Source: Planctellipticum variicoloris
Lineage (GTDB): Bacteria; Planctomycetota; Planctomycetia; Planctomycetales; Planctomycetaceae
Assembly: GCF_030622045.1 (NCBI RefSeq)
Contig: NZ_CP130886.1
Location: forward strand, 6,642,001-6,706,000
Direction of reading: 5' to 3'
Length of the DNA: 64,000 nt
Each line of letters starts with the position of its first letter. The stretch's first letter is position 1. The position numbers and the translations under genes are program-made. The notes under the pieces are model-generated. The model had not been told where the DNA came from, made no database searches, and worked only from the letters and a program-made list of their open reading frames with translations. Shown piece after piece: positions 18,330-27,445 of the stretch.

Positions 18330-18773
18330 TTAATGCGAGAGGCAATCAATCGAAGCGTAGTATCCTTCGTGGTGAAAGAGCACGATTTGTGAGCGGGCGG
18401 GAAACAAGAGAATCACGTCGCCGTCGAACACGAAGCGACCGAACGTCAAACGATGCCAGGATGCGAACTCGTTCAATGAGTCGGCGGCCGTTCGAAACGG
18501 ACCGCCACGCACGAATGACTCGTCCGTAATCACAATGACATCTGCGCCACAGACTCGCGATTCCGGAAGAATCCGGGCCAGGATATCGAGGTCATCAAGG
18601 GATTCGTAATCTTTCATCGGGAGGAACGTAAAACTCAGGCCGGCCGCACTGGCGGCATCTGCGATCCTGTCAGGAAGAAAGCCGCGCTTATCGCGGATGG
18701 AATCCCGGCTATTCGGCAGAAGTGAGTTCAGCGCCGACAGCGCATCGGACCAGTCAATTGATGTGACAACCAT
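18330..18773 (-). CDS. Hypothetical protein
   Basis: Predicted 147-residue soluble protein beginning MVVTSIDWSDAL; a GTG at 18809 would add twelve residues. No signal peptide or membrane segment is seen. It has an alternating alpha/beta look (LSFTFLPM, ADVIVITDESFV, GDVILLFPARSQIVLFHHEG), suggesting a small globular domain. I do not recognise a family. The same-strand neighbours are a sulfatase downstream and a hydrolase upstream, with a twin hairpin separating it from the latter's stop codon. Size and isolation would fit an immunity-type protein, but no toxin gene is nearby, so this is only a possibility. Confidence 0.6.
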   Translation of the reverse strand: MVVTSIDWSDALSALNSLLPNSRDSIRDKRGFLPDRIADAASAAGLSFTFLPMKDYESLDDLDILARILPESRVCGADVIVITDESFVRGGPFRTAADSLNEFASWHRLTFGRFVFDGDVILLFPARSQIVLFHHEGYYASIDCLSH

Positions 18774-18819
18774 GGATCGCTGCACTCGCTGGCCCAGTGT
18801 GGCAATCACCCGACGTCAT

Positions 18820-18857
18820 GTGCCTTTGGCACCCAGACGCCCAAAGCGGCGTCTGGG
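18820..18857. repeat. Twin hairpin between same-strand genes
   Basis: GTGCC-TTT-GGCAC is followed directly by CCCAGACGCC-N6-GGCGTCTGGG (10-bp perfect stem). The latter resembles the GGGCGT/CCACCC units at 3327 and 6396 and leads into GCCACCCGAC. It is probably a dispersed palindrome; it could also act as a terminator for the gene ending at 18879. Confidence 0.6.
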
Positions 18858-18878
18858 CCACCCGACACCCGAAGCAGG

Positions 18879-20204
18879 TTACTTCGCGAGTGCCGGTTCC
18901 GACTTCAGCCCCGCGCTGTTGATTGTCACGATCTCGTACTTGTGCTGCGGATCGGATCCCGCCGCCCGATCGACGTACCTCAACTCGGCGACCGGCTTCT
19001 CCGGCGTGTCGTGGTACGACATCCCCTGGAAGAGCGGGCGGCCGAAGCGGGCGACGGGCTTCTCCGGCAGCGTGACGAGGTCTTTTCCGTCCCGACGGAT
19101 CAGGAAGCCGCCCACGCCCGATTCGAAGTCGGCCTGCACGTCCCAGGTCAACACGGCGTTGCCGTCGGGGTCGCGCGTCAGGCGGACATCGCGCGGCGGC
19201 GCGGGGGGCGACGTGTCGCTGGTGACGCCCGTTTTGACGTACTCCGCCCAGGTGCGGGCGAAGGCTTCGCCGGGGAGCCAGCTCGCGTCGAGCAAGTTGC
19301 CGGTGAACTGGGAGGCGGGGACGGCGGCGTCCCCTTCGAGCGGGGCGAGCCAGCCGGAGTTCGGGTCGATCGGCTTGAGGGCCTGATCGGCGGCGCCCGG
19401 ATCGGGGAGGCGTTGCGCCAGGCAGGCGTCGAAGAAAGGGATGGCCAGATAGCGCGAGTCGCCGCATTCGTGAGCGGTGCGAGGATCGGGGGCGAAGCCG
19501 ACGAGGGCGCCTTGCGGCCGATAGGCTTTGAACATCGCCATCGAGCCGGTCCAAGCCCCGGCGAAGCGCTGATCGTCCCGTTCCTTGATCCCGGGGTTGA
19601 GGATCATCGGAATGCCGTAGGCGGCGGCGGGGATTTGCGGTTTGGGGATCTCGCCCTTTTCCCAGGTGGCGTAGGCGGTGCCGGAGCGGAACCAGATGGC
19701 GACGATCCGTTCGGGGTGCATGGTCTGCATCAGGCTGGCCCAGAAGCCGCCTCCCGAATGTCCCCACAGGCACCAGGGAACCGTTTCCACTTCGGGGTGG
19801 CCGGACTGCCTGGCGAGGTCGGTGAGAGAGCGCAGAAAGGTCTGGTTGGAGCCGTTGCGAGGATCGCACCAGAGCCGGCAGTTCTCGCCGTCCTTCTGGT
19901 GATAGGAGGGGCCGAGGAGCGCGCAGTCCCACTTGCGGGCGAGAGCCTGCCAGTGCAGGTCGTATGCGGCGGTTTCGCCCCCCTTGCAGGCTCCTTCGCC
20001 ACAGCCGTGTTGATGGACGATGACGCCGCGGAGCGTCTGGACTCCGTCGGGCACCCACAGTGTATAGGTCACGCCGTAGGGGAGTTCGCCTTCAACCTTA
20101 GATGGCGGGTACTCGACGACGAAGTATTTGCCGTCGGCGTGGAGGGGGGTGGAGAGCGGGGCGAGGAGGAGGGTGGCGAGAAGGAGCGATTTCAGCGGGG
20201 TCAT
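18879..20204 (-). CDS. Secreted alpha/beta hydrolase-like protein
   Basis: 441-residue exported protein with a signal peptide (SLLLATLLLAPLSTPLHA). The N-terminal two thirds are an alpha/beta hydrolase fold: GVIVHQHGCGEG near the oxyanion region and the nucleophile elbow WGHSGGGFWASLM (G-H-S-G-G) with MHPERIVAIWFRSG after it. The C-terminal part (RDVRLTRDPDGNAVLTWDVQAD...FLIRRDG) reads as a fibronectin type III-like beta-sandwich. It likely cleaves an ester, but no substrate can be named. AAGG lies 9 bases before the ATG at 20204. Heptamer-type sequence begins about 10 bases upstream of the start. Confidence 0.75.
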   Translation of the reverse strand: MTPLKSLLLATLLLAPLSTPLHADGKYFVVEYPPSKVEGELPYGVTYTLWVPDGVQTLRGVIVHQHGCGEGACKGGETAAYDLHWQALARKWDCALLGPSYHQKDGENCRLWCDPRNGSNQTFLRSLTDLARQSGHPEVETVPWCLWGHSGGGFWASLMQTMHPERIVAIWFRSGTAYATWEKGEIPKPQIPAAAYGIPMILNPGIKERDDQRFAGAWTGSMAMFKAYRPQGALVGFAPDPRTAHECGDSRYLAIPFFDACLAQRLPDPGAADQALKPIDPNSGWLAPLEGDAAVPASQFTGNLLDASWLPGEAFARTWAEYVKTGVTSDTSPPAPPRDVRLTRDPDGNAVLTWDVQADFESGVGGFLIRRDGKDLVTLPEKPVARFGRPLFQGMSYHDTPEKPVAELRYVDRAAGSDPQHKYEIVTINSAGLKSEPALAK

Positions 20205-20213
20205 ATGCGAACC

Positions 20214-20446
20214 TTGAGGGTTGAGTCGTCGATGGTGAATCGTCGATGGTCAGAGAAACTGAACGGGATCATCCCGCCTCAGCCATTCTCGCTCAACCCA
20301 GAACTCGCGCACCGCGGGGGACTCGCTTTGCTCCGCGGGCATGCATTGCACGAATGACGTTCCCGACGGACGAGGACGTCCGTCGTACGTTGCGGCGAGC
20401 GATGCTTCAACTCCGGCCATCGACGATCATCGATCGACCATCAACG
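20214..20446. repeat. Inverted pair of 7-bp-period arrays
   Basis: The left array (20214-20255) reads TTGAGGG, TTGAGTC, GTCGATG, GTGAATC, GTCGATG, GTCAGAG. The right array (20416-20446) reads CCATCGA, CGATCAT, CGATCGA, CCATCAA and ends 4 bases before the DUF1501 stop codon. The GTCGATGGT text of the left array is complementary to the ACCATCGAC-like text of the right. About 160 bases of unremarkable sequence lie between. Confidence 0.65.
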
Positions 20447-20449
20447 AGT

Positions 20450-21832
20450 TTACACCAGCTCTGGGATCGGGCGGCCGCCTTCGACGACGATGGGGGTCGG
20501 GCGACCCTGTGGGCTGATCCAGTGGGTTTGCAGGTCGATTTCCAGGTGCCGGAAGACCGTTGCGGCGAGATCCTGCGGGCGGACGAGGCCTTCCTTGATG
20601 TCGTAACCGCGCGAGTCGGTGCTGCCGACTGCCTGACCGTGCCGGAGGCCGCCGCCCGCCAGAACCATCGACATCACGTTGGTCCAGTGCTCGCGTCCGG
20701 CTTCCTTGTTGATCACCGGCGAACGGCCGAACTCGCCCATCATCACAACGAGCGTGTCGTCGAGCAGGCCCCGGCGTTCGAGGTCGTTGACCAGGCCGAA
20801 GAGCGCGCGGTCGACGTGGGGCATCAGCGGCGTGAGCCCCTTGACGATGCCGCCCCACTGGACGTTGTCGCCGTGATGATCGAAGTAGCCCCACGCGCCG
20901 CTGACCAGCACGAACGTCGAACCCGCTTCCACCAGCCGGCGGGCGAGGATCGCCTTCTCGCCGATGCTGTTGCGGCCATATTCGTCGCGGGTGGCGTCGG
21001 TTTCGTCCTTCATGTCGAAAGCCCGCTGGACGTTCCCTCCCAGGACCATTTCGAAGGCCTGGCGGTTGTAGCGGTCGAGCTTGTTCAGCACGTCGCTGCG
21101 ATCGAGGTCGTCGCGCATGCGGTCGAAGGACGCCCGCAGCGATTCGCGATCCTGCAGCCGGTCGACCTGGACGCCCTTGGGCAGGCCGAATTTGCCGACG
21201 AGATCGAGGCCGTTGACGGGAGCGTAGGCGGGGCCGAGCTGGCCGGCTTCGTAGACGTCGGCCTTCCAGGCCGGGGCCAGACCGACGAAGGCCGGCATGT
21301 CCGGGTGGTTGGGGCCGCGGAACTTGGAAACGACGGAGCCCATCGAGGGCCAGCCGTCGCCGTCCCGGCCGTTGTCGGTCCGGCGGGCCAGCGGGTTACC
21401 GGCCTGAAAGGTGATCGGCGTATGGTTGCTGGCCCGGCAGTCGACGGCTCGCAGGAACGACAGCTTGTCGGCGATCGAGGCCTGCAACGGCAGATGCTCG
21501 GAGAGCTGGAGTCCGGGGACCTTGGTGGGAATCGCGGACCAGGGGCCGCGGATTTCGGCGGGAGCTTCGGGCTTGGGGTCCCACATATCGATGTGGCTGG
21601 GACCGCCGGAGAGCCAGAACAGAATGACCGATTTTTTCCGGCCGGAACCGGCGCCGGAGGCCTCTTTCGCCGCGGCGAGCTGGGCCATGGAGAGTCCGCC
21701 AAGGCCGGCCATGCCGGTCTGGAGAAACCAGCGGCGCGAGCCGGCGCGGAACAGATCGTTCGGGGCGGGCTGAAAGGCGGAGAACGCGGAGGCGAGCTGG
21801 TGACCGCGGGCGTGGGCGAAGTCGGCGGGCAT
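20450..21832 (-). CDS. DUF1501 family protein
   Basis: 460-residue member of DUF1501, a large planctomycete family distantly related to alkaline phosphatase/sulfatase-type enzymes. The N-terminus (RRWFLQTGMAGLGGLSMAQLAAA) is a Tat-type signal. Family landmarks are KSVILFWLSGGPSHIDMWDPKPEAP, VDCRASNHTPITFQAG, FVLVSGAWGYFDHHGDN, VVMMGEFGRSP and the C-terminal RPQDLAATVFRHLEID. Such genes commonly pair with DUF1549/DUF1553 genes, but no partner is adjacent here. The ATG at 21832 is chosen because AAGGA lies 8 bases before it and the protein then opens MPADFAHARGHQL. The catalytic role is unproven. Confidence 0.9.
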   Translation of the reverse strand: MPADFAHARGHQLASAFSAFQPAPNDLFRAGSRRWFLQTGMAGLGGLSMAQLAAAKEASGAGSGRKKSVILFWLSGGPSHIDMWDPKPEAPAEIRGPWSAIPTKVPGLQLSEHLPLQASIADKLSFLRAVDCRASNHTPITFQAGNPLARRTDNGRDGDGWPSMGSVVSKFRGPNHPDMPAFVGLAPAWKADVYEAGQLGPAYAPVNGLDLVGKFGLPKGVQVDRLQDRESLRASFDRMRDDLDRSDVLNKLDRYNRQAFEMVLGGNVQRAFDMKDETDATRDEYGRNSIGEKAILARRLVEAGSTFVLVSGAWGYFDHHGDNVQWGGIVKGLTPLMPHVDRALFGLVNDLERRGLLDDTLVVMMGEFGRSPVINKEAGREHWTNVMSMVLAGGGLRHGQAVGSTDSRGYDIKEGLVRPQDLAATVFRHLEIDLQTHWISPQGRPTPIVVEGGRPIPELV

Positions 21833-22254
21833 GAGACAATCCTTGGCACGGTAACGAGACGGCAGCGGGCCGGGGTGCGACGGACTCTCAGGTAAGCACA
21901 TCTGGATGCGTTATCGACATGGTAACGGGTGTTCCTGCCGAAGAAAAGAGGAGAGGCCGCCAATTTCCGCAACCCGTCCTGCGATAGGCCGGTGGTACGA
22001 AGGACGCATCATTTCGTGTCAGAAATCGCCTGTCTTCTGCAGCGTTTGGGCGACGGACCGGCGACGACACATGGACACAAGATCCGTACGCGATTCTCAA
22101 CCACGTCTTGAAGGAATCGCACGAACGCCGTTGTCGGAAGAGGCGTGATGGCTGGAGGCGACTCGGGCGGCCCCCGCTTGTTCCGCGCCCGGCCCCCGGC
22201 TACGCTCGGCTCGCCGCCACTTCCTCTGTCGCACTTCCCTCTGGGCAACTTCTC
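21833..22254. other. Divergent intergenic region
   Basis: About 420 bases between the divergent DUF1501 and ThuA genes. Short open frames exist but none has a ribosome site or family resemblance. No terminator-like hairpin, heptamer array or clear promoter consensus is seen. It presumably carries both promoters. Confidence 0.45.
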
Positions 22255-24006
22255 ATGATCCGTCCATTCTCGTTCACGCTGCTGCTGCTGCTCGCCGCCA
22301 GTCTGCCATGCGGGGCGGCCGATCCCATCCGAGTGGTTGTCTGGGACGAACAACAGCCGGCTCAGAAGCAGGCGTACGACAACTTCCTGGGCAACGCGAT
22401 CGCGAAGTACCTCGGTCTGCAGCCGGGGATTGAGGTGACGTCGGTCCGGCTCGACGCCCCCGAGCAGGGGCTCTCCGCCGAAACGCTCGATTCGGCTCAG
22501 GTCCTCGTCTGGTGGGGGCATGTCCGGAATCGCGAAGTCTCCGCCGAGAAGGGTCGGGAGATCGTGGCGCGGATCAAGGCGGGGAGGCTGTCGCTGATCG
22601 CGCTGCACTCGGCTCACTGGTCGACGCCGTTCGTCGAGGCGATGTACGAACGGACGCGGCAGGATGCGGCCCGCCAGTTTCCCGCCCCCGCCGGCGGAAA
22701 GGTCGAGTTCGAATACGTCGCGCCGCCGCTGGCCTATACGGTTCCGGCGCAGGGTTCGCTGAAGACGCCGGCGTACTACGCGACGAAGCGGGGCGGCAAC
22801 GTGCTGCACGTGCGGGTCGATCTGCCGAACTGCTGCTTCCCGGACTACCGCCCGGATGGCAAACCGAGCACGATCAGGTTGCTGAGGGCCGACCACCCGG
22901 TTTCGCAGGGACTGCCGGCGACATTCGTGATTCCGCACACCGAAATGTACAACGACCCGTTCCACGTTCCGCCCGCCGACGAGGCGCTGTTTGAAGAGTC
23001 GTGGGAAGCGGGCGAGACGTTTCGGAGCGGGCTGGTCTGGAACATCGGCCGGGGCAAAGTTTTCTATTATCGTCCGGGGCACGAGACGTTCGACGTCTAT
23101 CAGCAGCCCGAATCGCTGAAGGTGGTCGAGAACGCCGTCCGGTGGCTGGCGGCCGAACAGTCCGCAGTGCGGCACTCGTTCTTCATCGCGGGGCCGACGT
23201 TCACGGGGATCATCGGGGAGGACGGCGAGCCGGAGTGGGACTCCGGCCGACCGGCGGCGCGGGATGGATTCGTGCTGCCAAACGAGAATGTGCTGATTGC
23301 CTGGGGCGACGAGGTCAAGGAGTTCACGCGCGGCAAGGAGGTCATCTTCGCCTACAAGAAGTCGGCGGAGAACAAGGAGATCGGGACGGTTGAGCGACTG
23401 GCGGACGGGCGGACGCTGATGACCGAACTGGGGCCGAAGCCCCGGCTGCTGGAGGTCGATGCGGCTGGCAAGATCGTGCTGGAGTTCCCGCTGCAGCCGG
23501 AGACTGACAACGCGCATATGCAGACGCGGATGGCCCGGAAGCTGACGAGCGGCAACTATCTCGTACCACACCTGCTGGCGTTCCAGGTCAAGGAGTACAC
23601 GCCCGAGGGGAAAGTCGTCTCCGCCTTCGCGACCGATCTGCCTGAGCTTGGCGGCCGGGCTGCGGAGAACTGGCCCTTCACGGCGATCCGGCTGGTCAAC
23701 GGAAATACGCTGGTCACGCTGACGCACGGCAACAAGGTGGTGGAACTGGATGCCACGGGCAAGGTGGTCTGGAAGCTGACCAACGACGATCTGGAGGGAG
23801 CGCCGCTCGCCGATCCGTGCGGCGCCCAGCGACTGCCGAACGGCAATACGGTGATTGCCAGTTACGGCACGCGCGGGTCTGTGAAGGTGCTGGAAGTGAC
23901 CCGCGAGAAACAGGTGGTCTGGCAGTATACCGGACCGCACAAGGCCCACGAGATTCAGGTGCTGACGACGAACGGCGAGCCGGTGGCCGGGCCGCCGTTG
24001 AAGTAA
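22255..24006 (+). CDS. Secreted ThuA domain protein with C-terminal beta-propeller
   Basis: 583-residue exported protein. A signal peptide (SFTLLLLLAASLPCGA) precedes a ThuA-like (trehalose utilisation, class I glutamine amidotransferase-like) domain at about residues 22-270, with VVVWDEQQPAQKQAYDN, VLVWWGHVRN, LIALHSAHWSTPFVEAMY and the closing GRGKVFYYRPGHETF. From about 310 on, repeated blades carry D-x-x-G-K-V phrases (VDAAGKIVLEFPLQ, LDATGKVVWKLTN, VTREKQVVWQYTG) and N-G-N-T strands, as in PQQ-like or arylsulfotransferase-like propellers. ThuA proteins are linked to sugar catabolism, without a settled reaction. The ATG at 22255 gives the signal peptide; an in-frame start at 22108 would not. 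No Shine-Dalgarno sequence is seen. Confidence 0.85.
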   Translation: MIRPFSFTLLLLLAASLPCGAADPIRVVVWDEQQPAQKQAYDNFLGNAIAKYLGLQPGIEVTSVRLDAPEQGLSAETLDSAQVLVWWGHVRNREVSAEKGREIVARIKAGRLSLIALHSAHWSTPFVEAMYERTRQDAARQFPAPAGGKVEFEYVAPPLAYTVPAQGSLKTPAYYATKRGGNVLHVRVDLPNCCFPDYRPDGKPSTIRLLRADHPVSQGLPATFVIPHTEMYNDPFHVPPADEALFEESWEAGETFRSGLVWNIGRGKVFYYRPGHETFDVYQQPESLKVVENAVRWLAAEQSAVRHSFFIAGPTFTGIIGEDGEPEWDSGRPAARDGFVLPNENVLIAWGDEVKEFTRGKEVIFAYKKSAENKEIGTVERLADGRTLMTELGPKPRLLEVDAAGKIVLEFPLQPETDNAHMQTRMARKLTSGNYLVPHLLAFQVKEYTPEGKVVSAFATDLPELGGRAAENWPFTAIRLVNGNTLVTLTHGNKVVELDATGKVVWKLTNDDLEGAPLADPCGAQRLPNGNTVIASYGTRGSVKVLEVTREKQVVWQYTGPHKAHEIQVLTTNGEPVAGPPLK

Positions 24007-24067
24007 AGGGCATGCTCGCCGGAGTCGGGCGAGCATGCCGCACGTTCGACTTTTTCCTGTGATCCGA

Positions 24068-25480
24068 TCAGTCCCACCACCAGGGGTGAGCTGCGGAGCG
24101 AGCTCCTTCGACGGCCGTGGTCCGCTGTCCGTCCAGGCGCTGTCCGTTCTCGGCCTGCCAGGCGCCGGCGTCGAGCAGCCGCTTCTGTCCGATGGAAACG
24201 CCGCCGCCGACAAGACCGATGACCGTATTGCCGGCGCGTTTGGCGTTGACCAGGGACGCGACGGTCCGTGGTGCGGCGCCGTGGGTGTAGTCGCTCTGAA
24301 GCGGATCGCTGAAGACTTCAACCGACCAGCCGACCTTCTCCGCCAGACCGTCCCGGCGGATCAGCGAAGCCACCAGCGTCCAGTCGACGAGATTCTGCAG
24401 TTCTGCGAAGACCGGCGACCTGGCCGCCAGATCGGGGAACCGCTTCGTAAACTGCTTCGCAAAGGCCGTAGTCGAAAGGCGCGTCGTCGGGGCCTCCGAT
24501 CGTGTTCCGCTGGCGTCGGTCAGTTCTTCCTGGGAAACGAGCTGGGCGCGCTGTCCGCGAAAGGCGAACGTCATTCCGTCCTGGCTCTTCACGAGCTCGT
24601 CGTAGAGCGGAACGAAGTACCAGCGCTGCATGCTGTTGCCGCCGGCGGTCGTCAGCATGTCCAGATGACTCCGCAGGCCTTTGACACGGTGATTTTCGAG
24701 CCCCAGCGAGATGCGCTTCATCCGCCAGTCGGCCTCGACGAGAACGGCGCCGGCGTGCGAATCGGCGGGAACCCCGGTTACGCTGACATTTTGCGGACCG
24801 AGAATCGCCGGCATCATCTGAAAACGCTGTTCGACGACGTTGATGGTCGCCGCGGTGCTGTTCTGCGCCAGGAACTTCTGCAGTTGAGCGAGGCGGGCCG
24901 GTTCGGGGTCGATGGAGCAGCCGACGACGGGCGCCGTCGCCAGCGTTCGCCAGATCACGCAGAAGTCTTCGAGATTGAGCGCCGGGCGTCCCGACTCAAC
25001 GCCGACCATCCGCCCGATGGCATCCGGGACGCAGCCTTCCGCCGGGCCGGCGATCACCAGATCCCGGCTCTCCGGGAGAACAAACAGGTAGTCGATCTGC
25101 TGCAGACCGGCCAACTGGGTCAGGTCGGTCGGCAAAGCCTGACCGGCCTTTTTTGCGGCGGTATAGGCTTCTTCGAGGCGATTGAGCGACACCTTGCGGC
25201 ATTCACTCGGCTTCGTCCAGTCGCCCGCCTCGGACTTCCTGGCCAGGGCTGTCCGACGTCGATGGTCGAGAGCGGCGTCGGAATCGGACGGCAGCACGGC
25301 GGTCATTAACCCCGCCGCATCGATCCGAATTCCGGAGCTGCTCCTGTTATTATTGTTATTATTGCCGCCCGAGTTGCCGCCGCTGTTATTGCCGCCGCCG
25401 TTGTTGGTTTGCGCCAGGGCAGGCAACGTCGCGACGCACAGCATCGCGCAGACAAATCCCTTCAACAGGCGGCGTTTCAT
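24068..25480 (-). CDS. DUF1598 family secreted protein
   Basis: 470-residue exported protein. A signal peptide (LLKGFVCAMLCVATLPALA) is followed by an Asn/Gly-only linker of about 20 residues and then a globular domain typical of DUF1598, a planctomycete family of unknown function: GIRIDAAGLMTAVLP, IDYLFVLPESRDLVIAGPAEG, GCSIDPEPARLAQLQKFL, SHAGAVLVEADWRMKRISLG, RWYFVPLYDELVKS and AFAKQFTKRFPDLAARSPVFAELQNLVD. The ATG at 25480 has GAGGA about 7 bases upstream; a longer frame to 25570 lacks support. The start is divergent from the FAD dehydrogenase gene across a 340-base gap. Confidence 0.85.
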   Translation of the reverse strand: MKRRLLKGFVCAMLCVATLPALAQTNNGGGNNSGGNSGGNNNNNNRSSSGIRIDAAGLMTAVLPSDSDAALDHRRRTALARKSEAGDWTKPSECRKVSLNRLEEAYTAAKKAGQALPTDLTQLAGLQQIDYLFVLPESRDLVIAGPAEGCVPDAIGRMVGVESGRPALNLEDFCVIWRTLATAPVVGCSIDPEPARLAQLQKFLAQNSTAATINVVEQRFQMMPAILGPQNVSVTGVPADSHAGAVLVEADWRMKRISLGLENHRVKGLRSHLDMLTTAGGNSMQRWYFVPLYDELVKSQDGMTFAFRGQRAQLVSQEELTDASGTRSEAPTTRLSTTAFAKQFTKRFPDLAARSPVFAELQNLVDWTLVASLIRRDGLAEKVGWSVEVFSDPLQSDYTHGAAPRTVASLVNAKRAGNTVIGLVGGGVSIGQKRLLDAGAWQAENGQRLDGQRTTAVEGARSAAHPWWWD

Positions 25481-25820
25481 GATCGTCCTCGGTGAGTGAG
25501 AGTCGTGGAGTTGGCGGACTGGAGGTTCTGCGGAACAACGACGACCCGCAGTCGTCGTGGGCGACGTCAAGAGAGGTGAAAGTGCGAGGCCTCTTAGTCA
25601 TACCTGATTTGCCGCCGATGTCTGCGCGAAACAGAGCGGACCTTACGAGGTTGGAAGCCTGTTACAGAAATGGCTTCTGACTGACTGTAGAAACCGGCAG
25701 TCACCCTGTCATGCCGGTCGCGAAGTCCGCTCGGCGACTTGTTCGGCGGAGACGCCGGCCCGATAATGGGCGGCTTGCCCTCGGTTTCCTCCGTTTCCGC
25801 CCGCTGGTTGTCTGCGCGTT
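25481..25820. other. Divergent intergenic region
   Basis: 340 bases between divergent starts. No credible gene, heptamer array or strong hairpin is seen. It must hold promoters for both flanking genes, but none can be placed by consensus. Confidence 0.45.
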
Positions 25821-27428
25821 ATGTCCGTTCGCATTTCGAACTTACGTCTTCCGGTAGAGGCTCCCGAAAACGTGCTGCCGGACCGGCTGGCGCAGAAGCT
25901 GGGACTGCGGCCCGAGGACTTCACGCGGTGGCGAATCCTCAAGAAGAGCCTCGACGCGCGGTCCCCCGTGGATCTGCAGTGGGTCTATACGACGCTGGTC
26001 GATCTGCCCGAAGAGGTGTATGGGTCGTCATCGCTGCAGAGCCGGCTGCGGGGCGACGTGGTGGCCTACCAGCATCCGGGGTTTGAGGACCCGGCTCCCG
26101 GAACGGCCCCGCTGCGCGAGCGGCCGGTGGTGGTGGGCTCGGGACCGGCGGGTTTGCTGGCGGGGTACTACCTGGCTCTCAAAGGCTACCGACCGCTGAT
26201 CCTGGAACGGGGGATGCCGGTCAAGGAGCGCGTTCCCGCCGTGCGGGCTTTCGACGCGGGGGGGGAGTTCGAGCGCGAGAACAACTATCTGTTTGGGGAA
26301 GGGGGGGCCGGCTGCTTCAGCGACGGCAAGCTGACCTGCCGGCTGGAAGGGCCCGACGTCGAGTGGACGCTGGAACGCTTTGTCGAGTGCGGCGGCCGGC
26401 CGTCGATCATCTATGAGAACCGGCCGCACCTGGGGAGCAACAAGCTGCCGATGATCTGCCGGAATTTCCGGCGGAAGATTGAGGCTCTGGGGGGCGAGTA
26501 TCGCTTCGGCTGCTGCGTCGAACGGCTCGACGTCCGGGACGGGCAGATGGCGGGGCTGATGACGTCGTCGGGGTACATTCCCGCGACGCATGTGATTCTG
26601 GGAATCGGCCACAGCGCCCGCGATACCTATGAGATGCTGCACGAACTGGGCGTGCCGATCGTGCAGAAGGCGTTTCAGCTCGGGGTGCGGATCGAGCAGC
26701 CGCAGGCGCAGATCAATCATCACAAGTACGGCCGTCCCGAATACCTGCAACTGCTGGGGGCGGCCGACTACACCCTGAACGCCCGCGGGCCGAAGGATGT
26801 TTTCACGTTCTGCATGTGCGCGGGGGGGGTGATCATTCCCAGCATTTCGGAGCCGGAGATGTTCTGCTCGAACGGCATGAGCAACTCCCGGCACGATACG
26901 CCGTTTGCGAACAGCGGCATCGTGGTGACGCTGGAGCCCAACGAATTCGGCAGCGATCATCCGCTGGCGGGGGTTTACTTGCAGCGGAAGTACGAGGCCC
27001 TGGCCTACAAGCTGGCGGGGGCGAGCTACTACTGTCCGATCCAGCCGGCGAAGGACTTTGTCGCCGGGCGGTCGCCGGATCCGAAGGCGAAGTACGAGTG
27101 CTCGTACGAACGGGGTGTCCGGCCGCTGGCTCTCGACCAGTTTCTGCCGCCGGTGATCGCTCAGGCGATCCGCAAGGGGCTGCCGGTGATGGACCAGAAG
27201 CTCCGCGGCGACTTTCTCAAGAATGCGATGCTGGTCGGCCCCGAGATGCGGGGGAGTTCGCCGGTCAGGATCGATCGCGACCTGGCGAACCGGCAGTGTC
27301 AGAACATTGCGGGGCTGTACCCGGTCGGCGAGGGGGCCGGCTACGCGGGGGGGATCGTGAGTGCGGCCGTCGACGGTCTGCGCAGCGCCCGCGTGCTGGT
27401 GCGGGACTATGCGCCGTCGCAAACCTGA
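25821..27428 (+). CDS. FAD-dependent dehydrogenase (COG2509-type)
   Basis: 535-residue soluble flavoprotein. After an N-terminal domain of about 95 residues (beginning MSVRISNLRLPVEAPENVLP), the dinucleotide-binding fold opens with PVVVGSGPAGLLAGYYLALKG (G-x-G-x-x-G) and LILERGMPVKERV. It continues with NNYLFGEGGAGCFSDGKLT and HVILGIGHSARDTYEML, and ends with a second FAD contact, GLYPVGEGAGYAGGIVSAAVDG. This layout is that of the uncharacterised FAD-dependent dehydrogenases often annotated as HI0933-like. The substrate is unknown. No Shine-Dalgarno sequence is seen before the ATG. It is followed 17 bases later by a hydrolase gene on the same strand, so the two probably form an operon. Confidence 0.9.
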   Translation: MSVRISNLRLPVEAPENVLPDRLAQKLGLRPEDFTRWRILKKSLDARSPVDLQWVYTTLVDLPEEVYGSSSLQSRLRGDVVAYQHPGFEDPAPGTAPLRERPVVVGSGPAGLLAGYYLALKGYRPLILERGMPVKERVPAVRAFDAGGEFERENNYLFGEGGAGCFSDGKLTCRLEGPDVEWTLERFVECGGRPSIIYENRPHLGSNKLPMICRNFRRKIEALGGEYRFGCCVERLDVRDGQMAGLMTSSGYIPATHVILGIGHSARDTYEMLHELGVPIVQKAFQLGVRIEQPQAQINHHKYGRPEYLQLLGAADYTLNARGPKDVFTFCMCAGGVIIPSISEPEMFCSNGMSNSRHDTPFANSGIVVTLEPNEFGSDHPLAGVYLQRKYEALAYKLAGASYYCPIQPAKDFVAGRSPDPKAKYECSYERGVRPLALDQFLPPVIAQAIRKGLPVMDQKLRGDFLKNAMLVGPEMRGSSPVRIDRDLANRQCQNIAGLYPVGEGAGYAGGIVSAAVDGLRSARVLVRDYAPSQT

Positions 27429-27445
27429 AGTCTGCGGAGTCCACG

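Noticed and set aside
26816-27445. Upstream extension of the hydrolase frame
   Set aside because: The frame is open but overlaps the FAD dehydrogenase codons and is Arg/Gly-rich. The signal peptide and GGAG at 27446 mark the real start.
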